Source of the DNA: Ichthyophonus hoferi
Lineage: Eukaryota > Opisthokonta > Ichthyosporea > Ichthyophonida > Ichthyophonidae
Length of the DNA stretch: 14,772 nucleotides
Direction of reading: 5' to 3'
Assembly (NCBI GenBank): GCA_002751075.1
Contig: NAOQ01000001.1
Span: 550,468-565,239, forward strand
Under the pieces are notes generated by a model. The model made no database searches and had not been told where the DNA came from. It saw only the letters and a program-made list of their open reading frames with translations. This document shows, one piece after another, positions 1 through 10,800 of the stretch; positions within the stretch are counted from its first letter, which is position 1, and each line of letters starts with the position of its first letter. Made by a program: the position numbers and the translations under genes.

Positions 1-3000
1 GTTGTTTTTGGATTTTTCCTTATTTGTTGGAACTGAAGAGTTGAATGAATGGCGTGCATTGTCGTTATTGAGAAAGAGGTGCCTAATGGAATGGAATTTG
101 GTAACCATTGTTTTGTTTTTACTTTCAATCCCAAATAGAATAAATTGGGTTTAGGTGTTTGTTGGAAATAGAAACTAGAACTAAATATTCTGTATTATGT
201 ATATCAATTGTGGTAATGTACGACTCTGAAAAGCTGCATTACTTAGTTGATTCGTTTTAAAAATTATAGACGAACTAGCACTAAAATGAGTTTCTGAAAA
301 ATGTCTAGAAGGAAATGCTTTTATAGCTTCACTCAAAATTTAGATGCCCAAAGAAACACATGAAAGGTCACAAGGTTATAAAGACCCACTAGAAATGTTC
401 GACCCTATCTTGATAAGGTTATATTAGTGTTTCCTTATATGGCTCATTAGCTCATTATCTAATGTATTGACAAATCAATTACAACTATTTGTTCCTTCGG
501 AGTTGACGATCTTGGAACAACTGTCAATTCCGAAGAAACACGTGGTACAGCCGACTACCTGGAAAAAAGCGGCTCATGAAATGATTGCTCCAATATTAGT
601 GGTTTTCTTGGCGTTCGCACGTTCTCACTCAGATGAAATGATTTGTACACGCTGAACAGCAGCATGTGAGAACATGGATGGACTAATAATGCGGCCATTG
701 GCTAAAAAGCCGTCGTCCAAATAATAAATAGGACAATAGGACAATGTGATAAATAAATTGAAGAATTTTGAGATACAGCTAAGATCAAGAACTTCCAGTG
801 GGCCTTACGGGTCTCCAGTGCTCCTGGCATTAAGAATCTAGATGGCCATTTCTGTTTTAAACCAAAATATGGAACACAGCTACACTGACATTTACGATAA
901 ACAAGGGTTGTAAAAAAAATATATAAAAATCAAAACAGCTAATAAAGACACGAAAAATGACGTATAGACAACAATAGCCAAAGCATTTTTTAGTGTATAT
1001 ATGACTTAGTAATTACTGCCTCATACCATAGCAACAGACGATCCACATTATAGGAAAAAAATTCTAGAAGGTGGGTTGATCAATAGCTAGTTTGGTTGAG
1101 TAAAACGGCCGTATGAGGTAGGTACTGACTCGAAAAAAATTAGGACAATTGAGAAATATATCCGATACAAGACGGTATTGGTTTAATTCAGAAATTTATG
1201 TGGAGTATCGAAACCAGACAATAGTCATTTCATATTTCTTAGAAAAGCATTTTTGGGAATATAATATTCACAAAAATACATACACACCGACCAGTTTTAC
1301 ATCAACATGATATTGCATTTTAGGATATCGGATATCTGCACTCAGGATCACCTACTTGCACCATCAATCTAAGCGCTGTACCTGTGTGTCTGCAATTTCT
1401 CTTTGGTCCATATTTGTTTTTGTCCGGAATATTCACGACTGTCCCGGTCAGCACATCCCACAACGCAGGCCATGGTACGAATCTGTTGTAAGACCGTCTG
1501 AATGAACATTTGGTTTTAAAACCATGATATATGTACTTTTACAGCTCAATCTTTTATTTATTGTCATTATATTTGCTTATTACTGTAGAGAAAAGACGTT
1601 CCTTCCCAGTTAAGTTTGATTAGGAATTTTTCAATGATCTTACTGGTTTAGAGCTTGGTGCTACAGTGCTGATAATTCAATCAGCTTATAAAATAATTTA
1701 CAACAAAAACCTACAGGCAATCAAATATTAATTTTATTTGAATTTCATAGATAAGATGTTTTTAGCGCCAATTAGCTCCTTGAAGCTTGGATCATTGGTT
1801 AATATTCTACCAGGGCAAATTTGATCAAAATTGGGGTTTTTGAGCAAAAGAAACCTAAATACAAGATTTCCTACAATAATAAAAGACAAAAATTCTGTCA
1901 CAAAGAAAAAGGTTCTAAACACCATAAACAAAAATGCAACAAATTTAAAGAGTTTATTATATTCATATCATTAACAACTTATCAAGAAAGGAAAGCTTTG
2001 AAGCTGCATTAAATGAATTTGTACAACCAAATAATATTATTTTGAACGTTAATATAAACAGATTACCAGGACCAAACATAATAAAGGAGAATAAGTATTG
2101 GAAGAATTGAATTATTATGAACCTGTGTATGTACTGCTAAAAAAATATTGTAGGTTGGACCATATCACGGGTCCTGATACAAATAGATATCAGCGCTCTG
2201 ATAGCCTAGTGTCAGGTGTATGAACATATTATGCATTACTTTTTTATACCATTTATTTTGCATCTACATGATATAAGCCTTTATTATCTCCAATAATTGT
2301 GGCATACATACTTATATTTACCTCAATACATGCTGCCTCTATATATGCATCAACCTACCCTAAAAAAATAAGCTGCAAAAATGCACATTTAAATATCATA
2401 CACTGCATAAACATACATAAATTCAACTGCATATTTGCCAAGAAAATAACGTACTTTTACTTTAACTTGAGCTTTTTGTACGCGAATTTAATTGTTTAAA
2501 AGTGCTTGGAAAGAAAGAGTCCGCCTGGTGAGGCTGTGTTCTCAGAAATTGCCCCTTTTACTGCTTGCATGATGGAGCAACTTGTTAAAGCTGTTTGTAA
2601 ATATTTTATAATGGTGCTTGTGACTTTATTCATATATATAATTTTCTTCTCCGTACACTTCCAGAGGGAATAAACGCAGTCTTAAGGACAAATATAAACA
2701 TAATTTTAACGGCAAGCGGCTTCTTTTTCTCTCCATATCTCATTTTCTTTAACTTGGTAAGGAAAAACAAAACCAAAATGTAAGAAAAGTTTATAGTTCA
2801 GTTCAGTTTGGTGTTGTGATTTAAAACTGCCGTGTTGGCTGATAATCGGGCCAATTATCGTTCTTATATTTTTATCTGTAGTTTATATTCACCGATCTGT
2901 CTATATATAAGAGAAAAGAAGTATACTACTGGTCTGCTACATACTTGGAGAGAGAAGCTCCTGTGAATGACTGCATAATAGATGGTTAGATCTTGAGGAT

Positions 3001-3529
3001 CATTTATTTGTCACCCCCGGGCTGCCACTTGACTATTCAGCACTATGGTGGTAGTGTTTGGAGACATCTGCATGTTTTGCGCACATTTAATACGTTTCAA
3101 TGATTTCATAATTATTTATTTATATTAGAATATAAAATATAATCCAAATTTTTACTGTATGCTATTAATCAGTATTTATCAGACCTACTTAATAATGATC
3201 AAAATTGAAATCAATTACTGTATGCAACATTAAATATACAATTTGATATGAATTTAGTCTCACACCTTACGTGTTTATAATTGGTAGACATTAATTAACC
3301 ACTGCGTGGTTGAGACAAGGGCTTCTAGTTTTGTTTTCAATATAGTCCACTACAGGATTTTGATTGTACGGATTTAATTACGTGCCTTCAATCTAACTTT
3401 AGCTGGGGGTAACAGTGATTAGAGTTATGTTTCAGACAAAAATATTTCACGATATGGGGGCGATTTTATTACTTCGGTGGTTGAGGGTATCTCAAAGGGG
3501 ACCGGGATAGTTCATCAATGCTTGCAGGC
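1..3529. other. AT-rich stretch without a recognisable gene
   Basis: No open frame over about 70 codons and no recognisable domain. The 62-codon frame at 467-655 (MTNQLQLFVP...) resembles nothing I know and is not supported. Some may be unrecognisable upstream parts of the copia fossil, but I see no signature for gag or integrase. Confidence 0.6.
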
Positions 3530-4891
3530 AGCTGTTAGTCTTTGAGCTGACCAAATATAAGGCCCGTTTAGTGGTCTGTGGCACCCAGCGGCGGCCAGAC
3601 AACTACCAGGTAATCTTCAGCCCCGTTGCAACATCCACAAGCGTTCGAGTTGTCCTTTCTTTGGCCGAAAATTTGGGTCTTAATGATCTTAGGCGGACAC
3701 CACCTAGGCCTTTCAGAACGGACGTCTTCTGAGCGCCATCTGTTGCTATAAACCGAAGGGCTTCATCAATCAAAATTTTCCAATCCATTTTTGAAAAATA
3801 AGGATTTTTTGGTTTGCGTGTTCCCTTGTGTAGTACGTCATCCTTTCTACGTTTCTTAATTCTCTGAGTCTTTACTGGACACATTCGGACGCCTACATCT
3901 TCACACGCCGGGACAACGGACCCACGCTCATCGTTTGTCTATATGCTGATGATTTTTTATGTTTGTCCAAAGATCCATAAAACGGTGCAGACGTCATGAT
4001 CAAATTGTGTAATCTTGCTTGGGTGATGGGTCAATGGCGGTGCACATGGCATAGGGGAATTTTGCCAATAAATAAAGTTAAAGTTTTAGGGTGTGTAGGG
4101 GATCTCCCTACACGGCCCATAAGCTTTCCTATTGCGGCTTCTATGTCATGTGATCGTAAGATGGAGTTACCGTTAGGAGACAAGGTTGCCTATATGGCAG
4201 GCCTTGGGTTGCTTTAATGGTGCATGAGGCGCACGCCCAGACCTGGCATACTACACGGGCGCCCTTAGCCATTTTACAAAACAGCCGCATGTGGGGCATA
4301 TATTAGAGATAACCCCGACATAGGCATTGTTTATCGTCCAGGCACCCCTAAGTTGGAAACCTATTCGGATTCTAATTTTATGAGATCCTACGAGGAACTC
4401 AGGTCAATGTCGAGACAGGTGTGTAGTAATCAACTGGATCCCCGTCCTAAGTGTAAGACTTAAGTACCTATTATCCTATCTTTATCCAAGTCCCACATGT
4501 AGCCGCTGCTTAATATGAGTTCAGCTGAGACGGAATTCATTGCATTGGTGGACACAGCACATGAAGCAATCTGGGTCGCAAACCTTCTTGAAGAACTCGG
4601 CGTGGACAACCAGTTCCCAATCCACATTTGCGGCAACAACAAAAGTTCTATCATGATGATGGAAGGTATTACACTCACGGTGCAAACAATGTACATTACT
4701 TTAAGGCAGTGCTTTGCCAAAGAAAAGGTATCTATTGGTGAAGTGATTCTGGACTACATAAACATCGCCTTCAATTTTGTGGACTTTTGTACCAAGTTGC
4801 TGACCGGTGCGGCATGGAACAATGCTATCAAACTGAGTGGACTGACTGACTGTTCCTCACGGCACGGTGTTAATAGTCAAGTACAGCCTTA
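3530..4891 (+). mobile_element. Ty1/copia retrotransposon fossil: pol remnant (reverse transcriptase and RNase H)
   Basis: Broken copy of a copia-family (Pseudoviridae-like) element in forward orientation. The left part (about 3530-4215) resembles copia reverse transcriptase, recognisable by its 'KARLV..G' start, the FSPVA box and a YADD-type active-site box. The right part (about 4230-4891) resembles copia RNase H, with the family box 'SSAETEFIAL' and the region after it still well conserved. Integrase, protease and gag were not recognised upstream. It has several breaks (roughly half a dozen or more) and is not active. It is old, though the RNase H end is better kept than the rest. The minus-strand open frame across 3603-3884 is a shadow of it. 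Confidence 0.85.
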
Positions 4892-4980
4892 GGGTAAAAT
4901 TATATGTTTATGTATTGCGTATTTGGGTGATAATACATGTTTTAGTTGAAAGGTTACATATTTTAATTAATATTAGGTAG

Positions 4981-5195
4981 TGTCATGTATTTATTGGGTT
5001 TATCCTATAGGAAAGACCTTTTGATCTTGGCTTCCTATAAGATCTTGATTGCGCTGATTTGATTCAATCTAACTTTAGTGGCTTACGTGTTTGCCCTGTG
5101 TACTTAAATAAAGTATAAATAGACCTACTGACGCAAGACGTCAACAAGGGGATTTTTGTTTCTCTTCTAATTTTAGATTGCTTGTTGAAAGTAGT
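4981..5195 (+). mobile_element. Possible 3' LTR remnant of the copia fossil
   Basis: Lies where an LTR is expected, about 90 bp after the RNase H end. It starts TGTCATG, has a hairpin (TATAGGAA 5006-5013 with TTCCTATA 5032-5039), AATAAA at 5107-5112 and TATAAATA at 5114-5121. No matching 5' LTR was seen upstream, and the borders are guesses. Confidence 0.3.
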
Positions 5196-5204
5196 TAGTT
5201 ATTA

Positions 5205-5355
5205 CTCCCTCTAACTAGATAGGTGGTTATTTAAAACAGCTAATAAACGATAACTGACACTTTATTGCAAAACGCGGCTTCCTATTACAAATTAAATTAA
5301 GTTGGCTATAGCATGGAAATCGACTGACTGGCATATATTGCATAATTAGAGGGAG
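5205..5355. mobile_element. Stowaway-like MITE (151 bp, TA-flanked, 13-bp terminal inverted repeats)
   Basis: The left end CTCCCTCTAACTA and the right end, read as reverse complement CTCCCTCTAATTA, agree at 12 of 13 positions. TA lies on each side (5203-5204 and 5356-5357), as expected for a Tc1/mariner-type target-site duplication. The ends resemble the CTCCCTC of Stowaway elements from established knowledge. There is no coding capacity. Internal sequence is AT-rich and only weakly self-complementary. It sits next to the suspected LTR remnant. Confidence 0.5.
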
Positions 5356-5357
5356 TA

Positions 5358-7357
5358 TGCGGTATTATATAATCCAAGTCAAATCTAAAACTGTTAGTTA
5401 TATAGTTAAACAATACGGTAATGGGATGGAAATTAAAGCACGGTTAATCTCGGGTTCTAGAAATTAAGGGGCGGAAATGCCAAGCTTTATGAAGAGGACA
5501 GTCTTGTTGATGCATTTGTATTCAGTCTGACTTATACAGAATCTGAAGTACCAGTGTGAGTGTATACCCCCTAGCTCTGCACCCAAGTAATACACCAATC
5601 GAGATACGTTTGGGGCATCTGCTTTTTGCCATCTTTCTAATGTTTCATTAATCCAATCTCAGTATACATTGCCCTGTTACTATCCATCAGGTTATATACT
5701 CCAAACTTGCCATAACTACTAATTAAGATCAGTATTTACCATTAGCATGGATGTAAACCCCGACCAGCATTCTATACTGATGTGCGCAACATGACATAGA
5801 TAACCTAGTTTCCCTTTATATATATATTTTGCCTATAATTTTTCCTAGTTAATTATTTTGTAAATTTCAAGGCAGATCCCATTCTATTAGTGAGGCGGTA
5901 TTACTAAAAAGCAATGTCATTTTATGTGAAAGCATAATAGGTGGTATGTTGGGAATGAGTGTTACTTTAGCTGCTCTAATAGTTGTGTGGTTGTATTTTA
6001 AATTATGTAGAGCCACATAGCAATTATTGAGGCCTCCTGGAATGTTTCCGATAACGGCAAATCTACGTGCGAGTCAAGCGATTCGGGTTATGTAGTGATT
6101 GGTTGGTTTTTCAAGCACATTATTACCAATTTGAATGCCCAAATGTGTGTACAGAGTAATAGGTGTGTTGCATTAAGTTTTCAGCCTAATATATATTTTT
6201 TTCTTAACCATAACATTTTATCCTTATATTTAATCACTAAAGTAACAGGAAATGACAATTAAAAAATTAATGATATTGTAAAAATATAAATATATATAGA
6301 TGTCTTCTACATGATACTATGTTTTACATGGGTATCACAATTCGTGTTACCTATTTATATCCAATCAACATTTAGCTACACGACACACGAGCATTCGGCT
6401 GTTTACATATCAACATGCCGTGGTGTTTATTACCGGGGAATAAAGTAAGGATAGAGGATATGAATAAACCTTTAATATATGATGTAAATTGCAAAAGTTA
6501 ATTATTATTTGCAAAATTTATTATAAGCGCGTTCAATTTTGATATATTCTTGAAGTTATACATATTAATATACTACTAATCTTAGTATTAACATTAATGT
6601 AATGTAATGTAATAAGAATAACGATAATTCAGATTCGAGTAATAAAACATTAACAAGAGTAATAGAAAAAATATTTATCTCAATCAAAATAGTAGCAGCA
6701 GCAATAGAACTACAGGAGCAATCATAGTGATTATTAATATTCTTATTATTGATGCCGCATCTCGTATACGCACGGTCGCTCGCTTTTTTTTCCCGTTAAC
6801 TCGTTAAAGTTATTTATTATATAAACAAAAATAAAAATAATCCTAATGGAACACCAATAATAAAATTATTAAGTATATAATTTTCTATTATTAGTGGTAA
6901 TATATAATTCTTCCTACTAAAATAGTACAGTATGGGAAATGACATCGTTCCGATTGACCTTCTTCCGTGTTCTAACTGGCCTGAAATGCGTAGACAAATA
7001 GAAAAGAGCCATTAAGACGTTGGATAAATATAGTGGTGACTTATTTCCCGTGATTATTAACCAGTAATAGCATGACTACATTTATCTGTGCCCCGCTATG
7101 AAACTCGCACCTTAATATGCCAAAATCGAAATTCCAATTAATACCGTTAATAGTTAAATAAACATTATCCTCTTTACAACTACGTACACTACAGTGCAAT
7201 ACACTTGTGGCCAACCCGGGCTCATATGAAGAAAGCATTTATGTTGTTTTGTGCGTATCATACCATTTGGCTGGACTTTATGGGTGTATGACCTGCCACT
7301 GATATTGCTTGCTTTTTATTTTTGCAACTACCTTTGCATAATATCATACCCTTTTTG
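5358..7357. other. AT-rich intergenic stretch
   Basis: No gene, RNA gene or long repeat recognised. A short (TAATG)n run lies at about 6595-6613 and the 6480-6930 part is very AT-rich. It ends where the possible promoter of the C2 gene begins. Confidence 0.55.
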
Positions 7358-7364
7358 TATAAAA
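7358..7364 (+). promoter_or_regulatory. Possible TATA box of the C2 gene
   Basis: TATAAAA lies about 295 bp before the first ATG, in a region where short AT strings are common. No initiator or CpG-rich promoter was seen. The exact start of transcription is unknown. Confidence 0.15.
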
Positions 7365-7658
7365 TATTCTAGGACGCCACCAGAGGCTGTGTAGACTACT
7401 CGGAGCTACTTTTTGTGAGAATTTAAGAAATGCTATTTATTTAGCTGTATTTCTTGTGTACAAAGTTCATAAGTACTCGACAAACGGTATAAGATATTAT
7501 TATAGACTAAACAACAAATAAACATCAAGAAGGAGGCAGTGAGAGGTCCAGGGAGGCAAGCTAACTATACTTATTAGCATAAAGGATAAATTGGATGATA
7601 TCGTAAGAGCAGCACAAAGGTGTGTGAACCCTCCATATGTCTGGCTAGTAGGGTCTGT
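7365..7658 (+). other. Possible 5' leader or upstream region of the C2 gene
   Basis: Lies between the TATA-like word and the first ATG. It contains no long frame and carries an in-frame stop at 7596-7598. It could be 5' UTR or, if the gene starts further upstream, intron. Confidence 0.3.
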
Positions 7659-7814
7659 ATGGCGGCCACCTCAGAGGGAGATGAGGCTAGGGCCATGGTC
7701 CAGTGCAAGGAGTGGGATGAGAGGGAGAGTGATGACCTTCTTGATTCTGAAAGGACACTGCGCCAGGACACGTCCCTTTATGTTCTTATCGACAAGGCCA
7801 GACACCTGCCTAAG
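7659..7814 (+). CDS. Exon 1: N-terminus and first strand of C2A (residues 1-52)
   Basis: The frame is open from 7599, after an in-frame stop at 7596-7598. It has its first ATG at 7659 and ends at the strong donor AAG|gtaaga in phase 0. The last 15 residues are C2A strand 1. The 37 residues before it (beginning MAATSEGDEA) are acidic and have no recognised domain; GAP1/RASAL proteins usually start almost directly at C2A. The second in-frame ATG at 7695 (gccATGG) has a better initiation context than the first, so the protein may start there. The upstream in-frame stop and the lack of a pyrimidine tract before 7659 favour a first coding exon over an internal one. Confidence 0.75.
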
Positions 7815-10800
7815 GTAAGAAAGAAAGAGGGGCAAGGGTAGGCGGTCGAAGGGTGTATGGTTATTTGTTTTCCTCGATATAAGTAGGGTTGGGGTTTTGT
7901 TATTATTATTAGCAGTATTACTAGTTCTAAAAGCATGAGTAAAGGCTGTGTGAATACTTTTCCAACTGAGTGTTGACATAACGTTGACGTTTGCCACTGT
8001 TTCATCATTAATAATGAGAACCAGGTTTCCATTATTTTACAAGCTTTGATAGAAGGAGATAGTATCCTTATGGTAGAAACTGATAGAAACGAACAATTAA
8101 GTTTTAGTTACTCATGTTGTTGAGAATGCAAGTGCATGTGATAAATGGGTTGGCTAAGGTTTGAATATATATAATTACCTGAATTACATTAATAGGTTTG
8201 TAAGAGAAATATAATAATAAGAGTAAATTAATTAGTGGGTACATGGAGTGGCATTGGGGGCGTGGAAAGAGAGTAGGTGTAGTATGTGTATATGCAGTAG
8301 GGGCGATATATGTATGTATATACATTAAGTGTGAGAGGGATGGAAAGACTTGTAACTACGTACTTATAGGTGTACATACATAGGTATACATGGATAAATT
8401 TAATACACCCATATATACAGTCACATATGCATAAGGTAAGATACATGTGAAGGTGCAAGTCTCAGCATAACATATATATATATATGGTTCATACTGCATT
8501 GATATATCGTTTATTCCCTCACTCAAGCACAACACTATAAGGTGTACGTATACCTCCTCTCCTCCACCCCCTGTCATACACCCTTTTATTACCATGTTCT
8601 TTCTCTAAGCATGTCATAATATACCCTTCCTAACATTCTATGTGCTATCTATTTTACCTCCTATCTACGTTAACTTCTATGTGCTATCTACTCTACTTTC
8701 TATCTATTTTACCACCTATGTGCTATCTGCTCTATCTCCTATCTACTACATAGTCAAAGATAGCAGCGGGTGGGGATATATTTTGTTCGTTACAATTAGA
8801 CGATCATGAAATGTCTCGTACTATGCCTGTGGCTGCCCAAGAACAACCCAACTGGCACGAGGAATACCATTTGTAGGTTACTATTATTATCACTACTAGT
8901 ATTACTATCCTTTCTATAGCAACTACAACTACTGTAGGACTAACATATGCTTATATCTTTTTGAATCTTTCTCTTTTTCTTTTTCTCCCTACCTACCGAT
9001 ATATATATATTAAGTTACCATTACTATCCCTTCGATAGCTACTACTGTACCAGAACTAACGTATGTTTATATAGTTTTAAATCTCTTTCTTGTTCTGTCT
9101 ATGGGTATATATATATAGGCTTTCATGATGTCACTGTAATTGTTACATGTAGTGATGGACCAGAGTCTACATTCCCTTATATATTCCTATTGCTACCCAT
9201 TACCTTCATGTATATATCTTGTATCTTGGTAGATAGTGATGTAGGTATCAAGTATCCTGCTATTGTTTCCTTACACGAATACTATAGGGGTCAATAGTTG
9301 CATCTTCAAGGTTCTGCACACACACACACACACACACATGCACATGCACATATATGTCTGCCTTTCGCTAGATATTGTTACATGACATAGATTTTTTTAT
9401 GTGTGCATAAATATATGGGAGATAAATAGAGGGGGGCAGGGCCGTGTGTACGTAGGAGAATGGTACAAAAGAGTATACACAGACATACTATCCTACTATC
9501 ATATCATGCATACGCATTAGTATGAATTATTACCTCAGTATATTTAGTGGTTATGATTTCATCACCATTCTTTCTCTCTCTGTTTTTCTTATTATTATTA
9601 TATTGGCCCACAATTATTTCTAGGTTCATTAACTATCCTATGATAAATGCGGACCTAATATGTTTTGGCAAGTAGCATATACTAGCTTTATAGACCGTGT
9701 ATTCCATACCAGATATAACAATGCAGTGAATATTCCTATAGTTAAAGTTATATCTTCTTCTCTCCCTCCCCCATCCCTGTCCCCACCCCTCTCCTTATCT
9801 CTCTCTCTCACAGTGAAAACTGCGCATCGTTTGGAAACCTTGTTGTATATATGCATTGTCGGGGACGTACACAAAAAGAACAATGCATGGGACTGGTGCA
9901 TGTCAATAGTAATATTCTAGCCAGAGAACCTAGGGAGAGAGAGCTATGGTTTCCCCTTACCTCTCATAATAGAGACTCCATTCAGATTCTATTAGAGGTG
10001 TTGAAGAGACCTATGGCTGGGACTGTCTCGCTATATGTCACAGGTAAGGTATAAGGTGTAGGGGTCGAGCCTGTGTATGTGTGATATGTGTATATTATAC
10101 AGACAGGGGGATATGTGTACATATGCACATACAGATACATATACATATACATATACACACATATACATAGCATATTTTACTGTATTCTATTCTATTCTAT
10201 TCTACTATATCATGTAGATAGATAGCTTTACTTACCGGTTGATGAAGGAAGGAAGGAGTCCTAGGTGCGTCTATCTATCCACAAACCCATGTATCTCTTT
10301 CCTATTCACACATATACCATTGTATACTCTACTTCCTTAGGTTCTATCATTTCCTTTATATATACTTGCTCTATTCTCCTCATTATTTTTATTTACTCTA
10401 GTATATTATAATATAACATATCTATATCACATCCGACTATATCATATTGCACTATATTATATAGCATTTATAGTATCATTCCTCCCTCTCGCCCTCTCCG
10501 CTTCTCCCTATAATAGTATTAATAATACTAATCTAGGAACTACCGAGTCTAACACGTGTCATGGATTATTTCTTTTTTTAGTGCTGGAGATACGGGCGCC
10601 GCCCAATCACTGCAATGGTATATAATGATATACCCCTTTTATAAAATTTTAAATCTATCTGTAGTGCTGATTATGATGTATGCCAAGGCGGGGTTTAGCA
10701 ATATACTTTATGTATATTATAGTATATTATATTGTATCGTATTATGTTATGTTATATTAGGCTATATTTTAATACATTGTAGTATATTATGGTATACTAT

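Larger units (their letters stand above)
8873..9813 (+). other. Intron 2
   Basis: 941 nt. It holds the old tandem duplication, a (CA)11 run at 9317-9338 and a long pyrimidine tract before exon 3. Confidence 0.78.

Noticed and set aside
467-655. 62-codon open frame as a small gene
   Set aside because: No recognisable domain, no splice or promoter support, and it is of the length expected by chance in this composition.
3603-3884. 93-codon minus-strand frame rich in Lys and Arg
   Set aside because: It is the antisense of the copia reverse transcriptase fossil.
932-5247. 15-bp word AAAACAGCTAATAAA at 932 and 5233, and 14-bp CAATCTAACTTTAG at 3389 and 5065, as LTR pairs
   Set aside because: The matches do not extend beyond the word and are not placed as LTR ends; chance in AT-rich DNA is enough.
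9638-9901. Minus-strand frame of 87 codons
   Set aside because: Antisense across exon 3 and its pyrimidine tract; no domain.
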